Part shown: positions 47,688 through 58,700 of the stretch, piece after piece
How the letters are laid out: each line of letters starts with the position of its first letter
Numbering within the stretch: position 1 is the stretch's first letter
Assembly: GCA_008330645.1 (NCBI GenBank)
Contig: VLTN01000001.1
Location: 62,001 to 126,000, forward strand
From: Cafeteria roenbergensis
Lineage: Eukaryota > Sar > Bigyra > Bicosoecida > Cafeteriaceae
DNA: 64,000 nt
Reading direction: 5' to 3'
The notes under the pieces: generated by a model
Told to the model about the DNA's origin: nothing
Database searches by the model: none
What the model saw: only the letters and a program-made list of their open reading frames with translations
Position numbers and translations under genes: made by a program

Positions 47688-49410
47688 TCAAGCATCAGTC
47701 GGCGCCGGCACTCGCAAGCGGCCTGACACGGTGGTCACCGCGCTTCCCTTGAGCGATACACGCCCCGACGCCAAGTCGTGCCGAACTACGAGCTCGCCGC
47801 CTCGCTTTGACATTTGGCGGGCTCGCAGCTCCTCGCCGCTGCGGGAAAGGATGGCTCCCCACATCGGCGCCAGGCCGCAGTGGGCGCTGCCGGTGACCGG
47901 GTCCTCGCTGATCAGCAGCCGCGGTGCAAAGAATCTGCTGACAAAGTCGCACCTGCGGAATCATTGTAGCGCGTCACGGGAACGGAAGCCAGGGGGCCGT
48001 TGCGGGTGGAGGCACAGCCCGCGTCGGCCTGCGAGTGCCCGGCTCGGGCGAAGCGGCGGCAGATGCAAACACTCACCCTTGGTCCGGCTGGGCGGCAGCG
48101 GTGGCGACCACTCCGCGAGCCACGACGGCGGCCAGCGACTCGTCCCGCACGCCCCGGATGGGGATTTCCGCAAACGCCTCAGGAGTCACTCGCACGAACA
48201 CGTCCATGCGGTTTCGCAGCACCGCCACCACCCGGGCGGGATCGGCCGCAGTGCCGGGCCAAAAGCCCGCCTGCACCGCAGACAGGATTTCTGCCAGCGG
48301 CTGCCCGTCGGGGCCACCGTCCGCCTCAACGGGCAGGGGCGGCTCTGCCGGGAAGTCCAGCACGAGGCTGTCCCGCTTGCCGGCGGCGGCCGGCTCCACG
48401 CTGGCGCTCAGCTTGCCAGAGCGGGAGGCGAAGCTGACCGATGTGGCGGTGGGCGGCATGCACCCTGCTTCCCGAAGCGCGTGGACTGCCGCGAGGGTGG
48501 CGTGGCCGCACAGGTCGACCTCCCCGCCGGGCGTAAACCACCGGAGCGCCCACGCCCCGCTGGCAAGCGGCTGCAGGAAGGCCGTCTCCGAGTACCCAAG
48601 CTCCTCGGTCACAGCCTGCATCCACTGCTGCAGGCTGTCGGGCGCGCTTGCAGCAGCCGCCGCCGCTGCCGCGGCCGCCGCTTCTGAGGGCGCTGGCGCT
48701 GCTGCCGCGGCCTCGCCACCGCTGCCCACAGGGCACGGCGCCGACGATCCGGCACCCCCTGCGCCGCTAACAACGGCCACGAACGCCTCCGTTGCGCTCG
48801 GAAGGATCACCACGGCAGCCTGGTTGCCCCCGCCCACCGGCTTGCTCGAGAAGGCGTCGACGATGGCGAGGGCCGGAAGCCGCTCCTCGGGGCGCACGCG
48901 GCGCCGCATCAGCAGCCACATGTCGGCGCCATGGTCCACGCCCGAGTCCCCAAGGCTCTCGAACCCACAGCGCTCGTACAGGGGCGCGTTGGGCTCCTTG
49001 GACAGCAACGCGAACGCGTCCACTTGCCTCTGCAGCTGCGCCACGCGGGAGCAGTACTGCCGGACCATCCACGCGGCTACGCCACGCCGCCTCCAGCGCG
49101 GGGCAACCACAACGGAGTGGATGCACAGGAGCCGCCCCTCCGGGTCGTGCTCGGCCATGCTCTCCTCCGTCAGCGCCTTGGCAAGTGTTCCGCACACGTA
49201 CCCCACGACAGGGCCGTGCGAGCCGTGCGGCGCCGCCTCGCGCATCACGAAAAAAAAGTCGCCTGCCACGGTGAGGCGGAGCTCAAGCTTGGCGCGAGAG
49301 GCCATCTCGTCGGCGGGGTAAGATGCCTCCTCCAACGAGAACAAATCGTCCAGTTCGGCGAGGCATGCCAGACGAAACCCGCCAAGCTGGCCCGGAACCT
49401 CACTGTCCAT
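47688..49410 (-). CDS. AANAT-like GNAT acetyltransferase fused to PhzF-type isomerase
   Basis: Two exons: 49410-48077 and 47952-47688, phase 2, 532 residues. Residues 1-165 are a GNAT domain of the serotonin/arylalkylamine N-acetyltransferase-like type: LEEASYPADEMAS, VVGYVCGTLAKALTEESM, LLCIHSVVVAPRWRRRGVAA (acetyl-CoA loop RRRGVA) and PLYERCGFESLG. Residues about 180-530 are a PhzF/YddE-type domain: IVDAFSSKPVGGGNQAAVV, the catalytic Glu in ELGYSETAFLQP, RWFTPGGEVDLCGHATLAA, and across the splice CDFVSRFFAP followed by ISEDPVTGSAHC and MSKRGGELVV. PhzF enzymes isomerise or epimerise small molecules, as in phenazine synthesis; eukaryotic members are mostly of unknown substrate. Both active sites look complete. 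The acetyl acceptor and isomerase substrate are unknown. An Ala-rich insert (about residues 205-235) interrupts the first PhzF lobe. Confidence 0.91.
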
Positions 49411-49888
49411 TTGACGCGCTTCTGGTAGGGCGGCCGCCGAGCAGGGCGAGCGGGGAGTGTGATGCCAGCGCGCCACAGGATTTCGTTCGGGTCGATATAT
49501 TGCTCGATCGGTCAACATGTCAGCCGGGAGGGGTCGACGGGTGCCTTCCCACTGGCAGTGAGTGACGCGCGGGCGCCGAGCAGAACGCCGAGCGATTCAG
49601 TTGCTGCGCTCCACGCATGGGCGCAATCTATGGGCACTGAATCGCTGTGCTGCGCTGTGGCGCGCACGCTGCCTTGGAGGGCTGGGCTCTCGGCATGACC
49701 ATAGCGGTCATTGCCGCAGCCGGGAGGAAGGCAGGGGCCAGACGGGACGGGTGGAAACAGGGCCCAGAGGAGGGGGGCCGGAATACGGGAAATGGGGGGA
49801 GATGGGGGGCAGAACAACTGAGAAACACATACGGGACCACGAAGGCGCTGCAGGGGCGGGGCTCGCGCGGGGCTGGCGGCGAGCGCGC
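49411..49888. other. Intergenic, AANAT-PhzF upstream / WD40 downstream
   Basis: 478 bp between two minus-strand genes. Upstream of the acetyltransferase gene is a less GC-rich patch with TCGATATATTG at 49492-49502, the most TATA-like string in the window, about 85 bp before the ATG at 49410 in the minus orientation. An 11-bp inverted repeat lies further up (49591-49601 and 49636-49646). Confidence 0.45.
49492..49502 (-). promoter_or_regulatory. Possible TATA-like element upstream of AANAT-PhzF gene
   Basis: CAATATATCGA on the minus strand, about 82-92 bp upstream of the ATG at 49410. A+T strings of this kind are rare in this window. Position and orientation fit a core promoter, but there is no other support. 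Confidence 0.3.
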
Positions 49889-52059
49889 CTAGGGGCCGCC
49901 CATGTCCCACACGTAGCACTTGCCGTCGAAGCACGCGCCCGCGAACGAGGCAGGACCGATGGCCACGCGCGTGAAGCGCTCCGTCTCAGAGGAGAACTTG
50001 GCTCTGAGGCCCATTCCAACGGAGAGCGTGCCGCTGGCCGTTGGCGGAGGGGCCGTCGCTTGCGGCAGCGGCGATGACGCGGCGGCCGCTGCCGCGGCTG
50101 CGGCTGCAGACGAGGAGGCCGGGGAAGCGGGCTGGCCCTGTGCCCAGTCGTGAGGGCTCGGCGCCTGCTGTGCCCCGCCTCCCCCGTAGCGCCCGCCGCC
50201 GCCGCCGCCGCCGCCGCCGCTGCTGCTGCTGCTGCTGCTGCCGGGCGTCCCAGGCTGGCGCGAGTGGGCGTGCGCCGGCTCTACCGGTCGAATCCGCCCA
50301 GCACGGAGGTCGCAAACGAGCAACGAGCCGGAGAAGAGCCCGGCCACAAGCGTGCCCGCGGCCTCGCGCACGTCCAGCCCCGCGATGGGAGCCGACACTC
50401 CGTCCGCCGAGGAGGTGTGAAACGCTGCGACGGGTCCCTGGTCAGCTGACGCGCGCAAGTCCCACGCCGTCAGCATGCCGTCCGTCCCCGCGGCGTAGAG
50501 GACGCCCTGGGTGCTGCCGGCGTGGCCCTGCGACGAGAACCCGGCCGCCGGCGCGCCGCTGGTCGCGCCTGGGGAGGGGCTGTCGGGCACCAGGCGAGGC
50601 GGCCCGTCGGCCATTGCATCGCCGTACTTGTGGAGCGTGCCCCCCAGGCTGACGCACCACACCCACGCGGGCATTCCGACGGTGGGATCGAAGTGGGTGA
50701 CTGTGGCGTCGAAGATCCGCGTGTTGGTCTCCAGGTCGAAGACAGCGGCTCTGCCGGCCTTGTTCCCGACGGCAATGGCGCCGCGGGAGCCCCGCCCGCC
50801 CACGGTGGCGTGGCCGCCCTCGGTGCGCATGCACAGGGAGTCGCACGGTGCGTCTGAGAGCGACGTGGAGCGCATGGGGTCGATGTCCGTGACGGTGCGC
50901 CTGAGGAGGCGACGTCCCGCCGAGGGCTCAGCGGTGTTGGTCCACCCAGCATCGGCAGGCACGTGCCAAAGCTTGACAAAGCCGTCGTTTGCTGCCGTGG
51001 CCACGAGCGAGCCCTCGACGCTGACGCCTACAGCAGTTCCGGCGTGCCGCTCGCTGCCGCGGCCGCACTGCCACGCCAACGGAAGGGCGTTGGAGCTTAC
51101 CACGCGCCGGACCAGGTCCGACTTTTCAAGGCAGTCACTTGTGCGCAGTCCCTGCTCCTGGAGAAGGTCGCGCAAGGCCCCGGCGCGCTGTGTGGCCAGC
51201 GTGTCGACGGCCTCCACATTGATGCGCATGAACTGCACCTTGCCGCCGAACGACCCCGTCACCGCCAAGCGGGACCGGGGATCGTAGCCGAACCCGAGAA
51301 TTCCGTCGGCCTGCTCCGTGGCGCCGGGAAGAGGGAGCGGAAGCGCCTCCTGGGCGGAGTTGACCAAGGCCAGAGTGGCGTCCGCCCCGGCCACGATGTA
51401 GCAATCCCTCGACAGGAACGACGATGCTGCAACGTCGGGCCTCGCAGGGCTGAACAGCGAGCACCCAAACAGAGGGTGGCCCACGCTCACGGGCCAGCTA
51501 GCGTGCGCCAGGTCCTTCCCGGGGCTCAGCCGCCGCCAGCGAGTCTCGACGGCCGAGAAATGCCCGAAGACCCCCTTCCAGGATCCCCAGCGCGACCCGC
51601 TGGGTGCGGACGCACGAGCGCTTGTCAAGTACGAGCCCAGGTCAGGGAAGGCTTTGCGCGCAGTGGACTCCCACATGTCGTCGTGGCTCTCAATGGCGTG
51701 CAGCTCGCGGCAAGTCGCGCCCTGCGGAACAGCGCGCCCTTAGGAACAGGCAGTGGCAGCGACCCGGGCACGCGGGCAGTGGAGCATCAGCCAGGGGGCT
51801 CGGGCTTGCAGCAGTGGCCGAGACCAGTGCAGCCGGCGAGCGTGCTGGAGGACGCGCTGCGCCGAGGAAGTCCACGAAGCTCGGTCTTGTTTTTCCGCCG
51901 TGCCACATCCCCGAGGCTGGCACGCGTGCACGAGGCACCGGCTCGCGCGCGACTCACCAAGGCCGTGCGCTCCTTGGGCGTGCAGTACTGCATGGCGATG
52001 GAAAGAGGCCGGTCAGGCAGCCGCATCAGGCTGGGGCCGGCGCGGCCTGCATCGGCCAT
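49889..52059 (-). CDS. F-box / WD40 repeat protein with SAP/ARMET-like insert
   Basis: Two exons: 52059-51958 and 51721-49889, phase 0, 644 residues. The splice joins LPDRPLSIAMQYCTPKERTAL to GATCRELHAIESHDDMWEST, an F-box-like alpha-helical module with its W. WD-like strands follow: DATLALVNSAQEALPL, GSLVATAANDGFVKLWHV, GAIAVGNKAGRAAVFDLET, GVLYAAGTDGMLTAWDLRA, GTLVAGLFSGSLLVCDLRA and ACFDGKCYVWDMGG. Between them, GALRDLLQEQGLRTSDCLEKSDLVRRV matches the small SAP-like domain found at the C-terminus of MANF/ARMET (C-x-EKSD). F-box/WD40 proteins select substrates for SCF ubiquitin ligases; this role is inferred from layout. Low-complexity Ser, Gly and Ala runs near 50060-50250 separate the last two blades. 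Confidence 0.85.
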
Positions 52060-52297
52060 GCGGCGTTTCCGAGTGTGGTCAGCTCCCTTTTCCGGTGCGG
52101 CGTTGGGACACTCGACTCTGCCGGCCCGTCGGCTGCCCGCGGGGCCGTCCCCTTCGCGCGCCGCGTGCCCCAAGCTCGCTGGCAGCCGACCCGCCACGCA
52201 GCGTCGCGCGGTCGCGGAGTGCGGGGCTGTGGCCACGGGCGATGCGCGAAAGTTGGTTGCTTGGCACCGGCTGTTGGAGCACACAAGGGTCAGTCAG

Positions 52298-53713
52298 TCA
52301 GCGCGAGGTTGTGTCGCCGCTTGCTGCGACCTCCCACGTCGACATGGCGCCCTCGCGCCGGGCCGCCGCCAGCGCACGCAGGACGCGCAGCCGAGTTCCG
52401 GGCCCGCGCAGGTGCACCGTGACAAAGGGCGTCCCGTCGCTGGTCCCGACCTGAATGTGTGACACAAAATCGTGAGCCCACTCGCGCATGAACGCGTGGA
52501 GGCCCTTGGAGTCCGCGCCCAGCGCCTTGGCGAGCACGGCCACTGGCGTGGCCATGTTTCCCGACATGGCAAGCACGCCGCGGAACTGAAGGTGCAGGGC
52601 GTCGACGCGCGCAAGGCCCCTCACTGGCAGGGCGGGAACCGGCTTGCCAGCGTCGACGAGGAGGGCAGGCGCGCCGTTGACGCCCCAGCACACTCTGTCG
52701 TGATCGGCAAGTTGGGCCTCTTGGCCCGCCGGCACGGGGCTGGAGAGCGGTGTCAGTCGCGCACGCACCAGTGCCACGACGAGCCGCCCCGCGCGCGCCG
52801 AGTCCGGCCCGCTCATGCCGGCGCCCCGCGCGGCCGAGTCCCACCCCGCCACGCCGAGCAGCCGCTCCAGCGCTGCCGCAGCGTCGCCGGCCCGTGCCTC
52901 GGACCCCGGCCCAGCCGCGCTCAGAACAGCACGAAGCGTGCCCGCCAGCTCGGCCGCAGGGAGCTCCAGCACGTTGGATGGAGCCTCAGCCTCGCCTGGA
53001 AGGTCCGCGCCAGCGGCGTCGGCGGCGTCAGCAAACGCCTCCAGCACCACGGGCGGGGATTCCTCCCGTGGGCAGCTGCCCGCCTGGGCGCAGCCGGCGC
53101 CGGAGGGCAGCCCGAACTTCCACGTGACGCTCCGAGCCCTCACGCCGGCCCAGCAGGCAGAGTCGTCGTCCTGGGACGACGAGTGAGAGCCGCCCCCGTC
53201 GCTGCTGGCCCGGTCGCAAGGCGCCGGCACGCGCCAGTCGTGCGTGCTGGCCATGCGGTCCGTGGACTCGGGAACGTGCTGCTCAACGTAAACCCTGGCC
53301 CGTCCTTGTCTCGAGGAGCCTGCCACCGCAGTGTAGACGTCCATGCCGCGGCCGGCTTGCTCGGCGGCAAACTCACGAACACGGGCTGGTGCACCAATCC
53401 GCGCCAGCTGCCTGCCCAGCCGCGCCAAATCGGCCGCAGAGGGCCCGTCGGGTCCGAAGCCCGGAACCGTACTGCCAACGAGCACCCTGTCCGCAGCGAG
53501 CGGCTTGCCAGCCTCGGCCTTTGCCGAGTGCAACATGGGCGGCGCCGCCACGTCGCCACTGTTCGGGCCCAGGGCCGCGAGGGACCCGTCCACGCCCGAG
53601 AAGGCGCCCATTGCGATACCCAGGTCGCCCGAGAGCCCACGTGATGCCGCGGCAGCGGCCGTCGCGACGAGCGCGGCGGCGGCAATTGCGATCGCGCAGC
53701 GTGCCAGCCGCAT
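52298..53713 (-). CDS. Unrecognised secreted or membrane-anchored protein with signal peptide
   Basis: Open frame of 471 residues without introns. It starts MRLARCAIAIAAAALVATAA, a textbook signal peptide or N-terminal anchor. I recognise no family. The middle contains MDVYTAVAGSSRQGRARVYV and a Cys-containing region (WRVPAPCDRASSDGG, DSACWAGVRARSVTWKFGL, GAGCAQAGSCPRE), which could form disulphides outside the cytosol. The C-terminal third has ordered-looking sequence (ALHLQFRGVLAMSGNMATP, DFVSHIQVGTSDGTPFVTVH). Codon use matches neighbouring genes. It is divergent from another signal-peptide protein with 298 bp between starts. The start is chosen because the signal peptide begins there, although the frame stays open upstream. 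Existence of the gene is fairly likely, its function unknown. Confidence 0.62.
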   Translation of the reverse strand: MRLARCAIAIAAAALVATAAAAASRGLSGDLGIAMGAFSGVDGSLAALGPNSGDVAAPPMLHSAKAEAGKPLAADRVLVGSTVPGFGPDGPSAADLARLGRQLARIGAPARVREFAAEQAGRGMDVYTAVAGSSRQGRARVYVEQHVPESTDRMASTHDWRVPAPCDRASSDGGGSHSSSQDDDSACWAGVRARSVTWKFGLPSGAGCAQAGSCPREESPPVVLEAFADAADAAGADLPGEAEAPSNVLELPAAELAGTLRAVLSAAGPGSEARAGDAAAALERLLGVAGWDSAARGAGMSGPDSARAGRLVVALVRARLTPLSSPVPAGQEAQLADHDRVCWGVNGAPALLVDAGKPVPALPVRGLARVDALHLQFRGVLAMSGNMATPVAVLAKALGADSKGLHAFMREWAHDFVSHIQVGTSDGTPFVTVHLRGPGTRLRVLRALAAARREGAMSTWEVAASGDTTSR

Positions 53714-54011
53714 TTCGGGCGCCCCAGGCCGATCCCCCGACCCCAGAGCACAGCGCAGCGTTCGCCCGCGCGCGCGGTGCTGGTCGAAGCGCGATGGCCG
53801 CGGCCGGCTGCAGCGACTGGGGGCGCCGAGCCCGCTCGTCGCAGGTGTTGCACATGCCCCAGTGGCGAGCGCTGGGCTCTGCCGGCCAGCGAACGGCTGG
53901 ACGCAGACGTCGCCGACGCGAGGAGCCGCGGCCGCCGGGAGCCGCGATGCCCGCACCCATTCCTCGGGTTGAGGACGCGGCAGACCGGCTGTGTCGCTGC
54001 GCTCGACCGCG
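53714..54011. promoter_or_regulatory. Divergent promoter region between two signal-peptide genes
   Basis: 298 bp between the ATG codons of two divergent genes that both encode signal peptides. A shared bidirectional promoter is possible. No site was recognised. Confidence 0.4.
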
Positions 54012-55234
54012 ATGCGTGGACTCGTGCTCATCCTTGCGGCGGCGACGCTGCTGGCCGCGGCCAGCGCGGCGGAGGGCCGCGTGAGACGCCCTGTTGCTCC
54101 GCCTGCTGAGCGGCCGCGCCCCAGCGGCTGCCAGCCCCGCCCCGGGGCCGCCCTGCCTGCCCGGCAGAACTGCCATGTGCCGCACTCTGCGCCCCACGCG
54201 GGCGGTTCGTTCCGTGGCGGCTGCCGCGGCCCGGAGGGCGCGCCCGGCGGCATCGCTCGGCTGGCCCTCTGCGGCTCGGCCCTGTGACTCGTGATTCGCC
54301 CCTCCCGCACGCCCGCCAGCCGCGCGTGCGGGGCTGCTGCTTGCGCGAATCACGGCTCGCGCGCGTTGCACAGTTTTCGCTGCGGGCCGGCAGCCGGCCG
54401 TCGTTTTCGAGCTGCGTCCTCGCTCACGCGCTGGTTTCTCGATGCTTGCCGCCCCTGTCTCCCGTCTCCTCCCCCCCTCCCGCGCAGCGCGCCAACCGCG
54501 CGTCCGCCCCGGCCAGCGTTGTGGCGGGCGAGCCGTACAACGTGCCGACCTCCGCCCAGGGCGTGAGCGTGAACACGCTCGTTATGGAGCCCCTGCCCGG
54601 GCAAGGCAACCAGCCCATCGAGGTGGCCGCGCCCACCTCCGTCGGCGGTGACCTGCCGGACGCCGCCCGCTACGGCAACTTGCACGCCTACACGGAGGAC
54701 CTCAAGAGCCTGGTGAAGGAAATGGACGACTCGGAGCAGAACGCGCGCTCCCTGCGCGTGAAGCTCGTCGACAAGGACAACTTCCTTGAGTCAATGCTCA
54801 AGCGCGAGCGCCTCCTTAAGATCGACCTGGACCAGCACAAGACCCAGCTCGCCGCCATGAACGCCCACATCCAGGCCACCGAGGCCCGCGTTGAGCGCCT
54901 GAAGAAGGAGCGCCAGCAGGCCGAGCTGGACTACCAGAAGCACTCCATGGATTCCGCCACGCGCCACATCGCCACCACCATCAACTCCGTGGAGGCCGTC
55001 TCGAGCGCGCTCGACTCCCGCCTGGAGCGCACCGACGCCCGCGTCAAGGACGCCCTCATGCGCGAGACCGAGGCGATGCGCCGCTCGCTCCAGCCGGACG
55101 TGGCAGCGGGCGACGCTCGCGACGAGGGAGCGCTCCAGGCCGTGGCGGCCGCGGCCGCGAACATGCCCGCGCCCGCCACCTTCCTTCAGGCCGGCGCGGC
55201 AGCGCGCGGCCTCCGAGGCAAGGCCGCCCAGTGA
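54012..55234 (+). CDS. Secreted coiled-coil protein (unrecognised family)
   Basis: Two exons: 54012-54080 and 54488-55234, phase 0, 271 residues. Exon 1 encodes almost exactly a signal peptide (MRGLVLILAAATLLAAASAA). The mature protein has a 60-residue polar start, then a long amphipathic coiled coil at about residues 85-200 (LVKEMDDSEQNARSLRVKLV, LLKIDLDQHKTQLAAMNAHI, RVERLKKERQQAELDYQKHS) and an Ala-rich tail with no further membrane segment. Codon use is strongly biased to C- and G-ending codons, even by the standard of this window, as expected of a highly expressed gene. I do not recognise a family; a structural component of the cell surface, extrusome or vesicle lumen is one possibility, offered only as inference. 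Confidence 0.77.
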
Positions 55235-55798
55235 GCTGCGGGGGAGGGACGCTGGCGTTGCGCGGCGTGCAACGATGCGCAGCTCTGGCCATGCCATTCC
55301 GCCTTTGCGGGCCGTGGCGAGCCTCCTCGGGTTCGATCCTCGTGCAGCCCCCCGCACGGGTTGGTGTGCAATCCGGCTGGGGCCAGAGAGCGCGTGCGCG
55401 CGCACGCTTGCAGTCGCTGGAATTTCGTGTGTGAGTGCTTTTCTACCTTCGATTGCGTCGTCTCTGCCATGGCCCATAGCGGGCAATCACGACACGACAG
55501 GACATGGTGCTGCCGCACACGCAGATCCCATTCGCCCGCGCCTCGATGCTGCCGGGAAATGCGAGTTCCTGGCGAGTGCCTGCAAGCAGAGTGGTTGTGA
55601 AACGCGCCGCTTGGCTGCCGGAGCAGGTGGCCCCGCAGCGGCAGTGCGGCGTGAGCGCGGCACGGCGTTTCACACTAGGACAGCTGTGAATGATTGATCG
55701 ATCGATTGTGGGCCTCGTTCGGGCTGCGGGCCAGAGCAGCTCAGCGCTGCTCCGCGGTGCAGTTGTTGGCTTTCCAGGCAGGTTGGGCACAGCAGCCA
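55235..55798. other. Convergent intergenic, coiled-coil protein / alpha-beta hydrolase
   Basis: 564 bp between facing stops. Part of it (55430-55710) is less GC-rich. GGTTCGATCC at 55331-55340 resembles a tRNA T-loop but has no matching cloverleaf. No gene was recognised. Confidence 0.5.
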
Positions 55799-58700
55799 TC
55801 ACTCGCCCGGGCTCGTCGTCGCGTCGGCCGCGTTCGCGGCCTCGGCGGCCGCTTCCGCAGCGTCCGCGGCTTCGTCAGCAACTTCCCCGCCGTGCGGCAC
55901 GTGAGCCTCTGCAAGCCGCGGCGACTCTGGCGGGTCGCTCGCGCGGCCAGGCAGCGTCGGCTGGTGCTCCTCCAGCGATCTGCGAATCGCCTGTTGCAGC
56001 TCGTCGTCCTCCTCTTCCTCCTCGGCTGGCAGAGGGGGCGTGGCAGAGTCCACAGTGCGTAGCCGCCCAAAGTCCTGCATGGCCCGCTCCGAGCCCCTGA
56101 CGTCCCGCTCAGACTCAGCCGCGGCCATTGTCACGGCTGCAGCGCTGCTCGCCCTGCGAACCAACCACGGCTGAGGCGCCTGCGTCGGCGTCGCACGGGG
56201 CTTGCCCGCGGAAAGCGCGCCTTTGCCGTCGCCGCTCGCCCCCGCTGGCGCGGCGCCCCTGCCTGCTCGCCCGGCGTCACCGCCCGGCGCCGCCGCGGCA
56301 GCCGCCTCCTCCGAGGCTGCAAGCTGACGGCGCAGCTCGTCCTGGGCGGCAGTCAGCTTGGACTGCTCGATTGCAAACGCCACAGGGTCGAAAGGCTCCT
56401 CCATCTCGTGCGCCCCGTCGCCGCCTGCCAGCGAAGCATCAATGCCTCCCACCGGACCAGCCGCGCCAGCGTCTGCTGCTGTGGCCTCCGCGGAAGAACC
56501 CCCCGCTACAGCCGCGGTCGGAGCCGCTGCCCCGGCCGGCTTGGGCGTGCTCCCAAGCCCAACAACCGTGTGCCCTGGAGGCGGCCGATGAGACACCGAC
56601 CCGGCCCTGATGGCTCGCGTCCAAGCCACCCCAAGCGTCTCCGGCAGAGATTCGAACCCGAACTCGCGGTAGAGCGGGAGCTGCGAGGCAGAGCCGCAAC
56701 GTTGAAGCAGCAGAGCCGCGTGATAGGGGCAGGCAGTGCGTGGCGCGCGCGTGGCGAAGGGGGGAGGGGGTTGGAGGGCAAACTTCACGGCAGGGGGGCG
56801 GGGAGCGCTCACCTCGTCTGGGATGTGCAGCGCCTGCCGAAGGAAGATTCCCGCCCGGTCCTGAAACCACCTGGGGCGCTGGCTGTTGTGGTCCTGGCCA
56901 TCGAGGAGGACCAGTTCCTTCGCGCCGCGGTACTCCTCGTAGCTGCGGGGGGGGGCAGCAGCAGGGAAGGGGAGGGATTGCGATGGCATGCGTCGGCGGG
57001 AGAGGAGACAGAGGCGAGACGCGGGGGGTTATCTTCCCGCCCCGGCGCAAGGGGGTGCGGACTTGCAGAGAGAGAGAGAGCGAGTGCAGGCGTTGCGGCG
57101 GGAAGCAGCCCCAAGGCAGGCAGAGCACCGCCACGCCTTGCAAAAGAGAGGTCAGCGGCGGGAAGCAGCCCTAAGGCAGCCGACGGGGGGTGTTCTCCAA
57201 GCGGCGGCGACGCCGCGGGCCGCAGCGGCCGGAGCACGGACCAAGGCTCACATTGCGGTTGCGTGATGCGGCGCCACGAATGTGTCGTCGCGCCCCGCCG
57301 TGATCAGGGCGCGCACGTGGCACAGGTAAGCCGTGGCGGCTGGCTTGAGCCGGAGAATGTCCATACTGCGGGAAGCAACCCCGAAGCACAACGAACTAGC
57401 CGCCAACCGCAGGTGGAGAACGCGCTGCCGTTACACGGGGCGGGGGGCTCGACGCTGACACCGATCAAGCAACCCCCCCCCGCAACTCCGACCCTCTCCG
57501 CAGGCACCTTAGCATCCAGCCAGCCGGCCAGCCGGCTAGCCCGCGCCGGTGGCGAAGCAACCCTGTGCTCTCCCCCCTCCCATTCCCTCCAGCGTGCAAC
57601 GGCCGCAGAGGCCTCACCCTGTCCGCTTGAACACGGAGTTCTGGACCATTCGGATCACGGTGCCGGTCACCCACGACGGAGCCGTGACCCCGGCCTGGGA
57701 GCGGAAACGCTGCGAGCACGAACGCGGGGTGGAGGGAGGTACACGCGGGGTGGAGGGAGGTACACGCGGGGTGGAGGGAGGTACACGCGAGGAGCGAGAC
57801 AGGGCGGGAGGGGGGGGTGTATTTGGGTGATGGCAGAGGCTCTGCGCGCACAACACCAGCCAAGCAGGCGGCGCTGGGCCGCAGCCCGGAATGGGAAGGC
57901 CGGCCATATATTTACCAATGTGGCAAATATTGAGTTCGCACCTCGACAATCTCCTCGATGAGCTGCTGCAGGTCCGCGAAGGGCGAGTCGAGGATCATGC
58001 CGTCGATGAGGGGGTCTCGCGGGCAGTGCAGGAGCGAGGTGGCGGCCCCCATAGAGCGCCCCCAAAGCGCCACGCTGGAGGTCCGGCCCTCGGAGCGAAC
58101 ATACTGCGGGGGCGGCTTTCAGGCGCAGGCAGAGCGGGGGAAGGGGAGGGAGTGACGGCAACGGCGGGCGGGAGGGCCTCCCTAGGGTGCGGCGGCTCGA
58201 ACAGCCGACAGCATCCGCACCGGCGCCAGGCACCGTGCCAGCCGTGGCCGGACGACCTCCCCTCTGCTGCGCTCCGTGCCAGCCGTGGCCGGACGAGGCG
58301 GTGGTGACCGGCGGCGGTGGGCGCGTCGGCAGGCGCGGGGGCCTCACCTCCAGGACGGTCGCGAGGTCGTCCTTCTCCCACCAGCCCAGCGTGACCCACC
58401 GGCCGTCGGACCGGCCCGAGCCGGCAAAGTCGATGGCCAGCAATGACGCGCCCTGCGGTCGTGGTTTGCGCGACGGGACAAGGCGGGGGACTGGGGAAAC
58501 GATTGGGGATCCAACGGAAAGGGGGGGGGGGGGGGTCGCTTGGCTTTGCGCAAGCGACCGCTGCGGCGCCACGCGACGCTCTCCGCATCGCAAGTCGCGG
58601 CAAGGCGGGCAGCCACCACAGTGAGGGCTGCACCGGAAACGTGAAGCGCGCGGCGCGGCGTCGCCGCACCTCGTTGAGAACGACATCCAGATTGAATTTG

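Noticed and set aside
55331-55340. GGTTCGATCC resembling a tRNA T-loop (B box)
   Set aside because: No A box at the right distance and no acceptor or anticodon stems could be folded around it.
56650-56662. Reverse-complement tRNA-like T-loop string near ATTCGAACCC
   Set aside because: It lies inside coding exon 7 of the hydrolase, where it encodes REFGFES, and no cloverleaf is present.
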